Source of the DNA: Paenibacillus_T sp033239625
GTDB taxonomy: Bacteria; Bacillota; Bacilli; Paenibacillales; Paenibacillaceae
Assembly (NCBI RefSeq): GCF_033239625.1
Contig: NZ_BTCK01000030.1
Coordinates: forward strand, 1 to 64,000
Direction of reading: 5' to 3'
DNA: 64,000 nt
Shown: positions 24,642 to 32,672 of the stretch, one piece after another
Layout: every line of letters starts with the position of its first letter
Numbering within the stretch: position 1 is the stretch's first letter
Position numbers and translations under genes: made by a program
Notes under the pieces: model-generated
What the model saw: only the letters and a program-made list of their open reading frames with translations
What the model was told of the DNA's origin: nothing
Databases searched by the model: none

Positions 24642-25622
24642 TCATTTATTGACCGCGCCGTATATCTCGTTCAATACAGCAATCCCCTGCACTTCGGCCT
24701 CTCTCGCACGGCCAAGAAGCTCAATGCTCCGTGGTACATTTTCTCTCTGCCGAGGATTCGCACCTCTTTTGCTAAGGGGATACGGATACATCGCGGTAAG
24801 TTCTCCGAGATTGTCTAGCACATCGGCATAATGGACTGCGGCTTGTTTAGCCAATCGGCTTACATTCGTGCCGAATGAGGTCCCGTCATCCCACTGTGCG
24901 GACATCAGCTCTAGGAAAGCGACGGCATGACGCCTTGCATCAGCAAGGAGGTGCAAGTTAAGCGCATTTCCTTTATTGGAGATTTTGCCCCCATTGAATG
25001 CGTCGATCCAGGCATCATAACCCCGTAGGCCATCCCTTGCCTGATCCCATGCCAGCCCATCCCGGCTATAAGCGTGATCGAGAATGGCAGCAACCGTCTC
25101 CTTCAACCGCTCTCGTCGCCCAATCTCAATTGGCTGATCCATCACACATAAAGCGAGAACTCTCCGATTCGGAAGCTGATCGTATGGAATAGGACCGTCG
25201 AATGAATTGTCCATGGCAAACAGCACTTTGCGCGAATCGTCATACCCATAGATAACACCAAATTCCACTGCGAACATGTTCCAAGCAACAACAGGAAAAC
25301 CACGATCTAGACTATGGCGTATCGTATGTATAATATCAGTTAGCATGTCTGATGTAATGGTTTTGACTGGGGGACATATCACTTGCGTATTATAGCCCAG
25401 TAATCGAAAGCCTCGTCGCATGGCCTCTCCGCCATGAATCGTATAGGGACTGTCGGTTTCGATTGATTGCGGCCGCACATTGATGCGAAAGGCATGCGAG
25501 GTATATCCCATCACTTCGGACAAAGACAAGCTCGCTTGGTCCGTATGCTGCACCACCATGTGAATGGCTTGAATGATCGTATTAGGCGTTGATTCGAATT
25601 TTACGGGCAATGTTGTTTGCAT
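24642..25622 (-). CDS. protein of unknown function, paralogue of the 33602-34648 product
   Basis: A 326-residue soluble protein. AAGGAG stands ten bases before the ATG at 25622; the frame extends further upstream without support. It clearly shares ancestry with the gene at 33602: MGYTSHAFRINV/MGYTGLTFMINI, DRGFPVVAWNMFAVEFGVIY/DRGIPVMAWDLFVPEFGVIY, and later DAR..A..FL...SA.W and FG. The GYDD segment after GVIY recalls papain-like and BtrH-type folds, but no catalytic Cys is visible, so no enzyme function is claimed. The same promoter-like element stands before this gene and before the VOC gene at 13977. Confidence 0.65.
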   Translation of the reverse strand: MQTTLPVKFESTPNTIIQAIHMVVQHTDQASLSLSEVMGYTSHAFRINVRPQSIETDSPYTIHGGEAMRRGFRLLGYNTQVICPPVKTITSDMLTDIIHTIRHSLDRGFPVVAWNMFAVEFGVIYGYDDSRKVLFAMDNSFDGPIPYDQLPNRRVLALCVMDQPIEIGRRERLKETVAAILDHAYSRDGLAWDQARDGLRGYDAWIDAFNGGKISNKGNALNLHLLADARRHAVAFLELMSAQWDDGTSFGTNVSRLAKQAAVHYADVLDNLGELTAMYPYPLSKRGANPRQRENVPRSIELLGRAREAEVQGIAVLNEIYGAVNK

Positions 25623-25670
25623 CCGGCTGCATCTCCTTATCGGAATATCATGAATAGTGACTGCACTCAA

Positions 25671-25699
25671 TAAACGATCATATGAATATAAACCAAACA
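25671..25699 (-). promoter_or_regulatory. duplicated promoter-like element, copy 2
   Basis: On the minus strand TGTTTGG (25693-25699), 16 bases and CGTTTA (25671-25676) lie about 48 bases before the ATG at 25622. Flanks 25663-25714 match 14421-14474. Confidence 0.5.
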
Positions 25700-25820
25700 T
25701 CCTGATAGAAAAATTATTACGCTTCATTTCGCAGGCTGTACATTGTTAATTCCTGGTTGAATGGATAAATTCCTTTATCGGAGACCACTTGGAGCCCCGT
25801 GTTGACTTCGAGACATAACA

Positions 25821-25860
25821 AATACATCGCCGGATTCAATAGACCGCATGGCGATGTATT
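25821..25860 (-). terminator. hairpin terminator, ATACATCGCC family copy 2
   Basis: An 11-bp perfect stem (AATACATCGCC with GGCGATGTATT) 38 bases downstream of the VCBS-like gene. The flank GTGTTGACTTCG is shared with copy 6. Confidence 0.65.
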
Positions 25861-25897
25861 CGGAATTTGCTATTTATCTTATCGGTTCTCTTCGTCC

Positions 25898-26629
25898 CTA
25901 TTGAATCGTCGAACCAAAGATCGCCACATTCTGATTGCTCAAGGCAAACTGATTCCCACTCCACGCCAAGGTGTTCAATACATAACCTAAGCTATCTGCA
26001 TTATATCTCCCGGCGATCTTCTGATACGCGAGCAGCTCATAAACCTTATTCCCGTCGAAATCTACAGGATACAACCCGCTTAGCGGATTTACAAACCCTG
26101 ATATAGGCTGCTTCAGCTTCCCGTTGCTCTGATAGATCTCTCCAAGATAGTCCTTGTCTCTAGTGGAGATGTCGATGATGTATTTCATGTTATTCAGCTT
26201 GCTGACAACCTCGACTTTGTAATTGTCCATGTACGTCACCGTATATTGATAGAGCTCATTATAAGCGTTGTAGTCGAAAATGACTTTCGGAACGTTATTC
26301 AAGTACGAGTATACGAAGTGATACATGATCCCTCCGCTCCCGCCGGAATTGATGCTGATCAGAATGTCATTAACCTTGTTCGCGGTAAAGTCGCCTAAGA
26401 AAAGGGTCGGATTATATCCTGCATTATCCGGCAATCGCACATGGGTTACCCTGCCGCTGCTTCCGTCTTGCACAACCAATGTGATTTGTTCCGTAAAGGG
26501 ACTGTCTGGGGTTCGAATCCCTGTAAGATACACATTGTCGGATACCCCGTCCCCCGTCACATCACCCTGTGCAAACGCCACGATACTCGCTTGGTTCGTT
26601 ACCAGCCCACGATAATAATAATAACTCAT
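25898..26629 (-). CDS. VCBS/FG-GAP repeat-like protein
   Basis: A 243-residue protein without an evident export signal (it begins MSYYYYRGLVTNQAS). FAQGDVTGDGVSDNVYLTGI, LFLGDFTANKVNDILISINS and GLYPVDFDGNKVYELLAY are calcium-binding DxDxDG-like loops of VCBS/FG-GAP beta-propellers. Short proteins like this are common in spore-forming Bacillales; a spore-surface role is possible but not shown here. A hairpin of the ATACATCGCC family ends it. Confidence 0.65.
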   Translation of the reverse strand: MSYYYYRGLVTNQASIVAFAQGDVTGDGVSDNVYLTGIRTPDSPFTEQITLVVQDGSSGRVTHVRLPDNAGYNPTLFLGDFTANKVNDILISINSGGSGGIMYHFVYSYLNNVPKVIFDYNAYNELYQYTVTYMDNYKVEVVSKLNNMKYIIDISTRDKDYLGEIYQSNGKLKQPISGFVNPLSGLYPVDFDGNKVYELLAYQKIAGRYNADSLGYVLNTLAWSGNQFALSNQNVAIFGSTIQ

Positions 26630-26752
26630 CCCGCTATCTCCCCTGTATCCATACCCTGGATTTTAACACTTGGTTTTATGATATGGGCATTTGATGGATA
26701 GAGTTACTGCGAATGGGGGCGGCAGGTCCACTCTGTTTTGACTCCATAAAAA

Positions 26753-26791
26753 AATACATCGCCGGGCATGTGCGCCGCCTAGCGATGTATT
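26753..26791 (-). terminator. hairpin terminator, ATACATCGCC family copy 3
   Basis: AATACATCGC (26753-26762) pairs with GCGATGTATT (26782-26791) and is followed on the minus strand by T7. It is 29 bases past the stop of the AraC gene at 26820. Confidence 0.7.
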
Positions 26792-26819
26792 CACAATCAT
26801 GGGATTACGAAATGACCAA

Positions 26820-27764
26820 TTATTTGGCGATGACCGGGATGCAGAATTCGACTCGGACGATACGTTCCGGATCGAGCTGAGGATTGTTATGGTAGATTTG
26901 AATATGGTTGCGCGACGCGTCCCAGAGATAGGGGCTTAGCGGCAGCCACTGGATGCTGACGAGGTGGGCCAAATCACGGACAACGTCGGATTGACCTTCC
27001 ATATAAATCACGGCGTATTTGCCACCCGGAATTGTCACGCGCTCAATGTCGTGATTCGGATCGAACGGCAAACTGGTCGTAATGCAGGCCATGTAGCGAT
27101 GTTTGTCGGGCGGAGTAATATACGGATCGTCCGGGATCAGACCGATGTACTGGCTGTCGCAAGTGAGTAAATCCCGAGCCTTCATCCACCCTTCTACCCT
27201 TGCGAACACCGCGCCAGTGCTGGGACCAACTTCGTCCATAAGAATCGGCCCATAGTAGGTGCAGCAGACCGCTTGCCGTTCGGGCAGCTGCATGACCTTT
27301 ATGGCCAGCCGATCATATTTGGCTTCGAGCATCCGCCGCCGTTCATCGGCAGCTTCCTTGTGCACGCCGGTATGCCGGAGGAAGTTCGCCAAGACGGCGT
27401 CGAGTCGAAAGAGGGAGCGATATTCCGTCGCCGACGAACCCGTGTGTTGCTTGAACGCCCTGGCAAAATGGGCGGATGACCGCAATCCGCATGCCAGCGC
27501 GATATCGAGTAGTGGACGTTCCGGCTGGAAAACCAGCAACTTCGCCGCTTTCTCCACGCGGAGCCGGTTGACGAACGCGTGCACGTTCTCATTCATCGTT
27601 TGTTTGAATATCCGATGAAAATGATGGACGGAGAACGCCGCAATGTCGGCCAGCATCTCCACCGAGAGCGGGTCGCCGAGATGGCTCTCTATATAGCGGA
27701 CGACGCGGTTGATGCGGTTTGCGTATTCTTTGCTCTGTGCGGACTGGGTATGGGTAGGCTGCAT
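26820..27764 (-). CDS. AraC-family regulator with GyrI-like effector domain
   Basis: A 314-residue regulator. The AraC DNA-binding domain lies at about 15-118 (VEMLADIAAFSVHHFHRIFK and LLDIALACGLRSSAHFARAF). The C-terminal effector-binding domain (about 150-312) opens with IKVMQLPERQAVCCTYYGPI and closes with RVEFCIPVIAK. It resembles the regulator at 16386 in build but not closely in sequence. A VOC gene lies divergently 142 bases away, the likely target. Confidence 0.88.
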   Translation of the reverse strand: MQPTHTQSAQSKEYANRINRVVRYIESHLGDPLSVEMLADIAAFSVHHFHRIFKQTMNENVHAFVNRLRVEKAAKLLVFQPERPLLDIALACGLRSSAHFARAFKQHTGSSATEYRSLFRLDAVLANFLRHTGVHKEAADERRRMLEAKYDRLAIKVMQLPERQAVCCTYYGPILMDEVGPSTGAVFARVEGWMKARDLLTCDSQYIGLIPDDPYITPPDKHRYMACITTSLPFDPNHDIERVTIPGGKYAVIYMEGQSDVVRDLAHLVSIQWLPLSPYLWDASRNHIQIYHNNPQLDPERIVRVEFCIPVIAK

Positions 27765-27906
27765 GTTTCCCTCCGAGAAGAAACTCTTTTGTCCATCATA
27801 GCAAAAAACGTTAAACGAAAGGCAAAAAACGGAAAGAAATCACATGCTGCTTTGGGTACAATCGTTAGCGAAGGGTACCGCTCCAGGAAATGAAAGGATG
27901 GATGAA

Positions 27907-28281
27907 ATGATAGATTATGTAGAGACCATTTATATTCCTGTTTCAGATGCAGAAGCGGCAGGTCACTGGTATGCAAAGCATTTTGGACTGAAACAAAGAA
28001 GAGAAGGCAGCTATTCCGCACTCGTTCTCCCGAGAGGCCAAAGCCTCATGTTCATCGAGACGAATGAGAGGCAAACGCTTAATTTTATAAACAAGGAAGG
28101 CTATGAGATGTTTGCTGTGACTTTTAAAGTGGATGACGCTCAATCTCTTCATCGTAAAATGAGGGAACACGGGGTTGAAGTGGGCGAATGTACGAATGAC
28201 GGCAATTGCGGATATAACTTCAAAGTATACGACTTGGACGGAAATCGTCTTCATCTATGGGGAGGATTCCCGACAGGTTAA
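27907..28281 (+). CDS. VOC (glyoxalase-like) family protein
   Basis: A 124-residue VOC protein: IDYVETIYIPVSDAEAAGHW at the start, FAVTFKVDDAQSLHRKMREH in the middle and YNFKVYDLDGNRLHLWGG at the end. The frame is open further upstream, but AAAGGA lies eight bases before the ATG at 27907, which also fits the family start. It is divergent from the AraC gene at 26820 and probably regulated by it. Confidence 0.82.
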   Translation: MIDYVETIYIPVSDAEAAGHWYAKHFGLKQRREGSYSALVLPRGQSLMFIETNERQTLNFINKEGYEMFAVTFKVDDAQSLHRKMREHGVEVGECTNDGNCGYNFKVYDLDGNRLHLWGGFPTG

Positions 28282-28367
28282 CGATAATAGGCAAGCATTG
28301 GTTCGACCCATTCTGTAAGTACGTTCAGGACCCGATTGTTGACCCCTTTTTTTACTTCTGAGCATAA

Positions 28368-28409
28368 ATATACACCGCCAGTGCTATTTGGCAACATGGC
28401 GGTGTATAT
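28368..28409. terminator. hairpin terminator, ATACACCGCC variant copy 4
   Basis: A perfect 13-bp stem (ATATACACCGCCA with TGGCGGTGTATAT). It uses C:G where copies 1-3 use T:A at the fourth base of the CATCGCC arm. It lies between converging genes. Confidence 0.65.
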
Positions 28410-28463
28410 CAGTGCTCGGAGTACCTCAAGTATGTTGTGAAACGCTGGATCAATCACTCACAC

Positions 28464-28511
28464 TCAAAGGTCCCCAATCGGCAGCTCACGTGAGACCCGG
28501 TTGAATTCTAT
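28464..28511 (-). pseudogene. nucleotidyltransferase 3'-tail remnant
   Basis: The minus strand encodes IEFNRVSRELPIGDL and a stop, matching the end of the intact nucleotidyltransferase at 29019 (SEFNWIAHEPPIEDL). The DNA similarity runs from about 28447 to 28510 against 29001-29062. Confidence 0.5.
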
Positions 28512-28534
28512 GCCTGCTCAGACCTACGTTCTTG

Positions 28535-28843
28535 TCACCCTTCCGTCAAATCAGCCCGCAATTCGCTCGCTACTTCCATCATTTTTGGAATTACGGCTTC
28601 ATTGGAAATGGCTACATATAGATCCCCCATATAGTGCCGGAAAGGAATTTGCAAATCGCCATAGCTCCACATGAAAAAATCGCCGTCGATGGACATGGTG
28701 CTGGTTGGCCCCTTCACTGTAAAAACAGGCGAGTACGCAAAATCGGGCTTGGATGCAAAATATTGTTTGCACTCTTCCAAAGAGATGGATTGATCCGCCG
28801 CGTTTTCTTGAAACGATCTCGTTATTCGGTAACGCTGACTCAT
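28535..28843 (-). CDS. small soluble protein of unknown function
   Basis: A 102-residue protein without signal or membrane segment. GGAGG (28851-28855) is seven bases before the ATG at 28843; the longer frame to 29008 lacks such a site. Sequence begins MSQRYRITRSFQENAADQS and has a beta-rich centre (YSPVFTVKGPTSTMSIDGDF). I do not recognise a family. Confidence 0.55.
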   Translation of the reverse strand: MSQRYRITRSFQENAADQSISLEECKQYFASKPDFAYSPVFTVKGPTSTMSIDGDFFMWSYGDLQIPFRHYMGDLYVAISNEAVIPKMMEVASELRADLTEG

Positions 28844-28934
28844 TGCTATGCCTCCAGTATTCGCTAGTCGTACTTCGTAAGTAAATAATAAAACAATTGG
28901 ACAGCAGTTGCACGATGTTGACTTCAATTCGAAT

Positions 28935-28972
28935 AAGCAGACCGGAGTCCTTAAAGGGATTCCGGTCTGCTT
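28935..28972 (-). terminator. terminator of the nucleotidyltransferase gene
   Basis: AAGCAGACCGGA (28935-28946) pairs perfectly with TCCGGTCTGCTT (28961-28972). A related but broken form appears at 35752-35785. Confidence 0.6.
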
Positions 28973-29018
28973 GGCATCCTTATAATAAAAACGAGTGGCG
29001 TGGATCAATCATTCACAC

Positions 29019-29816
29019 TCAAAGGTCCTCAATAGGCGGCTCATGCGCGATCCAGTTGAATTCGCTGTCATGGAGGAATTGATTCGGCCAATCGACCGAG
29101 TTCTCCTCTAACCCAATGAATTGCAGCACTCGATAGCAGAAGTCGTTCACATCATCCTGCGTATGGTGGGCCAGCAAATGCTCGATGGATGAGTCGAAAT
29201 TAGCGGGTTTACGAGGTGCAGACCGGACTACGTTCAGCAGCCATTTGTGAAAAGGGTACAACATCTGGTTTTCGTTCAGGATGAGGCGACATGCGAACAG
29301 TGTGATTTTATGAATGGCAGCAGACTTTAGATAAGGGTTGTTCTTCTTCACTCCCTCGCTGTAGTACCACTTCCACGCCAACAGCTGCGCAGCGAATCTC
29401 GTTCGGCGTTGGTCCTGTTCCTGAGCTGGAAATTGAGTGACTTGGTTAATAATTTCCTGCATGTTGTCGATTCGGGACCAGAGGATTCGGCTGTCTTGAA
29501 ACGCATATCGCGCAGGATCGCTGCCTTGGCTTATGATCATGTTTATGAACGACAAGCTGACGATTTTACAATCTACGTAGCCCCCGGGATAATTCGCAAT
29601 ATTGTCCGACTTGCCGTAGCTGCTGTCGATAAGCTGATTGCTTGCCTTCCTCCGCTCGTAATCAGACTCATCAACGATGAGCATAACATCGACGTCCGAA
29701 TCAGGCTTAGCAAAACCATGTGCAAGGGAACCTCCGAGCAGAATAGCCAGTACAGCTGGATCGTCCTTGTTGAGCGCGACATATTTCTCTATTGTTTCTA
29801 CATGGTGTTGATTCAT
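29019..29816 (-). CDS. nucleotidyltransferase-domain protein
   Basis: A 265-residue protein of the DNA polymerase beta-like nucleotidyltransferase superfamily. The active-site pattern GGSLAHGFAKPDSDVDVML (about 28-46) supplies the GS and D-x-D metal ligands; a third carboxylate may be in GGYVDCKIVS. The C-terminal half is helical, as in aminoglycoside adenylyltransferase-like and small-molecule transferases. AGGGAG is eight bases before the ATG at 29816. Substrate unknown. Confidence 0.82.
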   Translation of the reverse strand: MNQHHVETIEKYVALNKDDPAVLAILLGGSLAHGFAKPDSDVDVMLIVDESDYERRKASNQLIDSSYGKSDNIANYPGGYVDCKIVSLSFINMIISQGSDPARYAFQDSRILWSRIDNMQEIINQVTQFPAQEQDQRRTRFAAQLLAWKWYYSEGVKKNNPYLKSAAIHKITLFACRLILNENQMLYPFHKWLLNVVRSAPRKPANFDSSIEHLLAHHTQDDVNDFCYRVLQFIGLEENSVDWPNQFLHDSEFNWIAHEPPIEDL

Positions 29817-29960
29817 TGTGTATGCTCCCTTTAGGTAGGTATATGATAGATTGCAGATGCACCTACTATACACCCATATTTGAGGTTTGGCCTGATGATA
29901 GCCATAAGGAATATGTATGGTCGTATGGATGTAGCCTTGTTACCAGCAAGTAGTAAAGTG

Positions 29961-30002
29961 CGAAATCCAATCGCTCCAACTACATGCATACAACCTCGCC
30001 TG
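29961..30002 (-). pseudogene. rhodanese 3'-tail remnant 2
   Basis: The minus strand reads QARLYACSWSDWIS, against VRLYAGSWSDWIS near the end of the intact rhodanese. Frame is kept for these codons and then lost. The rest of 29817-30100 has no gene that I can support. Confidence 0.55.
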
Positions 30003-30096
30003 CAGATCAACAATGTTACATAATTAAGGTATAAATGGTTAAAAATAGTGGTTAGATGGCAGGCTCCTGGATTCAGCATCCCTTCATGATTGAGGA

Positions 30097-30495
30097 GTGA
30101 TCAACATTTTATCGTTTATCCTTACGCTGAAGAGAATGCTAACGGGGCTATTCCATGCCTTCAAGGAAAAGAATTTTCGGACGCTGTTCGTCACTACGCT
30201 GATCATGTTGCTATCTGGAACGATGTTCTACCATGGGAAGGAAAACTTCAGCTACATCGATTCGCTGTATTTCTGCGTCATGACACTCACGACCGTAGGC
30301 GGTTCCGGCCTCGTTCCTGCAACAACGTTCGGCAAAATCTTCACCATGATCTACACTCTCGCGGGCATCGGCATTATATTCGGATTCATCTTCTACGTGG
30401 GTAGGGGCATACACTTCTCCTCCTCGGCCAAACCGAAGAGGTCCGATAAAGCGGAATACGACGAAGAGGAAGATAAAGAAGCGCAACCGCAATAA
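30097..30495 (+). CDS. two-TM ion channel with atypical selectivity filter
   Basis: A 132-residue protein of the two-helix K+ channel (Ion_trans_2) type: TM1 at about 28-45 (LFVTTLIMLLSGTMFYH), pore helix SLYFCVMTL, filter TTVGGSGLVP (about 65-74), TM2 TMIYTLAGIGIIFGFIFYVG and an acidic tail. Canonical filters read TVGYGD; here Tyr, second Gly and Asp are replaced. GAGGAG (30092-30097) overlaps the in-frame GTG at 30097, so translation may in fact begin at the ATT at 30106 (eight bases on) or the ATG at 30136. Confidence 0.82.
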   Translation: MINILSFILTLKRMLTGLFHAFKEKNFRTLFVTTLIMLLSGTMFYHGKENFSYIDSLYFCVMTLTTVGGSGLVPATTFGKIFTMIYTLAGIGIIFGFIFYVGRGIHFSSSAKPKRSDKAEYDEEEDKEAQPQ

Positions 30496-30527
30496 GCCGA
30501 CGTCTTTACCATAACCTTCACAAAAAC

Positions 30528-30573
30528 AAACTTACCATGCGTCTGCCAATGAGCAGTATCGCACGGTAAGTTT
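30528..30573 (-). terminator. terminator between converging genes
   Basis: AAACTTACC (30528-30536) pairs with GGTAAGTTT (30565-30573), with GTTTTTG following on the minus strand. Confidence 0.55.
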
Positions 30574-30652
30574 CATCAATTGCAACTCTTCAATTGGTAA
30601 TACATTGTATTTTTATACAAATATATTTCTCTTTAACTTATTTATGCCGTCA

Positions 30653-31465
30653 TCAGTGTTTAAGCTCGATATTCTTCCACATGGTATTCCCATCTTTGTC
30701 GTAGCCTGTCATCTCGGTAGCGTTCACGGCTTCGCCTGTCCGGGCATCAAAGAAAACGCTCATTCTCAAACTTTCATTGTCACGATTAGGAGAATTCGGC
30801 GAAATCCCCATAACTCTTAGCTGCAGACGTGTTTTGGAAGAGTTAGGGTCAGTTTTATACCCCCCGATAGTAAAATGATACCCCTTGATCCAGTCATCTG
30901 CTATAGCAGGATCTCCTGGTTTCATACCCAGTATCTCAACAGCTTGTTTAACTGCATCGGAAGAATCGATTTGAATATCGGATAACGCATAATGGCCTTT
31001 CTCAAGTAAATTCTTATCGTGCTTTTTCACATCAGTCGTAATGGCCACTCCATTATCGATCTTGATATAAATAAGAACATTCCCTTTCTTGCTGCCAAAT
31101 TCGAGATTCCAAGCATCTCTTGTTCCATCCGCACCATCGGTTCGTTCCTGTGGAATAGAAGTGTCGTCCGTGCTTGTTATGCTAATAAGTAATGGCTCTT
31201 CCTCCGTCTGCTTCTTCGCCTCTGCGTACCCAAGGCGCAGTGCCTCCATCGCGGTTACGCTCTTCGTTTCAATGATTTCCTCATTGGTTGTTGCGGCAGC
31301 CTGTTCCTCTGTCTCATTAATCGCCTCACTGGTTACTGTGGCAGCCTGTTCTTCTGATTGGTTAGAAGAACTGTCGAAGGGAGCATTTTTCATACTGAAG
31401 AATAGAACGACCACAATCACAATCAATGTAATTGAGGATATGACAACATATTTCTTCTTGCGCAA
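30653..31465 (-). CDS. membrane-anchored exported protein, PepSY-like region
   Basis: A 270-residue protein with an N-terminal membrane anchor (about 7-25, VVISSITLIVIVVVLFFSM) and an outer linker carrying two similar units (TVTSEAINETEEQAA and ATTNEEIIETKS). The body has alternating strands (VLIYIKIDNGVAITTDVKKH) and the segment SDIQIDSSDAVKQAVEILGM, which recalls PepSY-type domains; this is only a resemblance. TTG start at 31465 behind AAGGAG. It lies just downstream of the 3D-domain gene, probably in one transcript with it. Confidence 0.65.
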   Translation of the reverse strand: MRKKKYVVISSITLIVIVVVLFFSMKNAPFDSSSNQSEEQAATVTSEAINETEEQAAATTNEEIIETKSVTAMEALRLGYAEAKKQTEEEPLLISITSTDDTSIPQERTDGADGTRDAWNLEFGSKKGNVLIYIKIDNGVAITTDVKKHDKNLLEKGHYALSDIQIDSSDAVKQAVEILGMKPGDPAIADDWIKGYHFTIGGYKTDPNSSKTRLQLRVMGISPNSPNRDNESLRMSVFFDARTGEAVNATEMTGYDKDGNTMWKNIELKH

Positions 31466-31481
31466 GGCTGCTTCTCCTTAG

Positions 31482-32240
31482 TTAATAAGTATAAGAAACT
31501 TTGGTGACGCCATAATTAATTGCTGAAGTAGTATCCGTGCCAAAGTAGACATCTATCCAATAATCTGTTCTATTCGGACCTAAACCTGTATCATCTACAG
31601 TGAATATATCCCTGTAGCCAGAGTTAGGCAAGTAAATATCTACGTTAGTAACATTTATTGAAGTACCGAAGGGAATAACCGGAGAGTTGCTAGTGCTGCC
31701 ACTGGTGATATCTTTTACCCGATGGACTGCAACGATCCCCAACCTAGGTAGATTACCATTTGCTGTATTGTTTCCTGTTGCGTTATATGCGGTAGAGTCC
31801 TGATTTGACTTGGTAGTAGTTGTAGCCGCAAGAGCACTGATCGTGGTAGATGCAAACGGAGAGCTTGCAGTAGACGTTTCAGCAGGTTGAATCAGAGATT
31901 CTCCCGTGGAAGAGAGCTTCTGCTTACTATTTTCAAATAGCTGTGCCTCTGAAATTCCGTTATCCAGACGAGGAAGCTTTGAAAATGGTGAAAATTTTCC
32001 GTCTGCATCCGGCCCTGCTTCAATCGCTTCCCTTAAAGAATTAGGATCGACATTGTTTACTTGTGCTAGTCTTTCAATTTGTGAACCAGAGAAGTAGGTG
32101 GTCTGTCCATTCAATGTTACAGAAGCACCCTGCGTTCCTGTACTCACCTGGCTCAATGGTTGAGCAAACGCGCCTGAAGCAAAGGACAACAACATTACAG
32201 AGGATAACGCGACTCCTGTTACAGCTTTGAATAGTTTCAT
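31482..32240 (-). CDS. secreted 3D-domain protein
   Basis: A 252-residue exported protein; the signal peptide ends at GAFA-QPL (about residue 26). The C-terminal 70 residues form a 3D domain (named for three conserved Asp): PFGTSINVTNVDIYLPNSGY, then DDTGLGP and YWIDVYFGTDTTSAINYG. This double-psi barrel fold occurs in cell-wall lytic transglycosylases such as YocH and YuiC, so peptidoglycan binding or cleavage is likely. The middle is a Ser/Thr-rich spacer. It follows the split sigma factor genes in the same direction. Confidence 0.78.
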   Translation of the reverse strand: MKLFKAVTGVALSSVMLLSFASGAFAQPLSQVSTGTQGASVTLNGQTTYFSGSQIERLAQVNNVDPNSLREAIEAGPDADGKFSPFSKLPRLDNGISEAQLFENSKQKLSSTGESLIQPAETSTASSPFASTTISALAATTTTKSNQDSTAYNATGNNTANGNLPRLGIVAVHRVKDITSGSTSNSPVIPFGTSINVTNVDIYLPNSGYRDIFTVDDTGLGPNRTDYWIDVYFGTDTTSAINYGVTKVSYTY

Positions 32241-32334
32241 TTTTTCATTCCTCCATTATTAATATCGTTTTGGCTTTCATATATTTAAAAGACAAATATG
32301 CAACAAAAGGTAACCCCAAAAATGGCTCTTCACA

Positions 32335-32368
32335 CAAAAAAAGGCCACCCAGAAATCTCTGGATGACC
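32335..32368 (-). terminator. terminator of the split sigma operon
   Basis: AGGCCACCCAG (32341-32351) pairs with CTGGATGACCT (32358-32368) with G-U pairs, and the minus strand continues with T7. Confidence 0.7.
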
Positions 32369-32426
32369 TGATAATTTGAAGAATCCATGGTCTTATGGGC
32401 TTCATGCTAGAGAAAAGCAATCTGAA

Positions 32427-32672
32427 TTATCGCGCACTGTCTCCTCTGTTCCTCGTTGTAATTGGCTTAAAATGTTTCGCGGCTAAAAATAATTCGATCA
32501 TCAACTCTTCTTTAATATCCTCATGATATTGAATATCGAATTCCTTAACCAATTTTAGTATAAGCGGTTCAAATCTATTGAATAATTTCTCGAAATCCTC
32601 GTGTGCTCCCTGACCCACACGTAAGAGCAATTCAGCTATACCATCGACGTTCCAATTTACTTTTTCAGTCAT
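32427..32672 (-). CDS. sigma region-2-like subunit (RsoA-type)
   Basis: An 81-residue helical protein. HEDFEKLFNRFEPLILKLVK followed by YHEDIKEELMIELFLAAKHF keeps the pattern of sigma-70 regions 2.1-2.2 (F..L...PLI, then ED..QEL.IEL..A...F), the part that grips the beta' clamp helices. It stops before the -10-binding segment. RsoA of Bacillus subtilis (79 residues) and the HTH_16 proteins of Tn916-type elements have the same size and composition. It overlaps the upstream gene by four bases (ATGA), so both are translated together. Confidence 0.68.
   Translation of the reverse strand: MTEKVNWNVDGIAELLLRVGQGAHEDFEKLFNRFEPLILKLVKEFDIQYHEDIKEELMIELFLAAKHFKPITTRNRGDSAR

Noticed and set aside
28282..28350. 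Minus-strand tail reading VLNVLTEWVEPMLAYYR before a stop
   Set aside because: It looks protein-like but overlaps the end of the VOC gene and matches nothing that I recognise, so it is not called a remnant.
30090..30404. 104-codon frame overlapping the channel gene
   Set aside because: Wrong frame for the channel; the composition is not protein-like, while the other frame gives pore and membrane helices.
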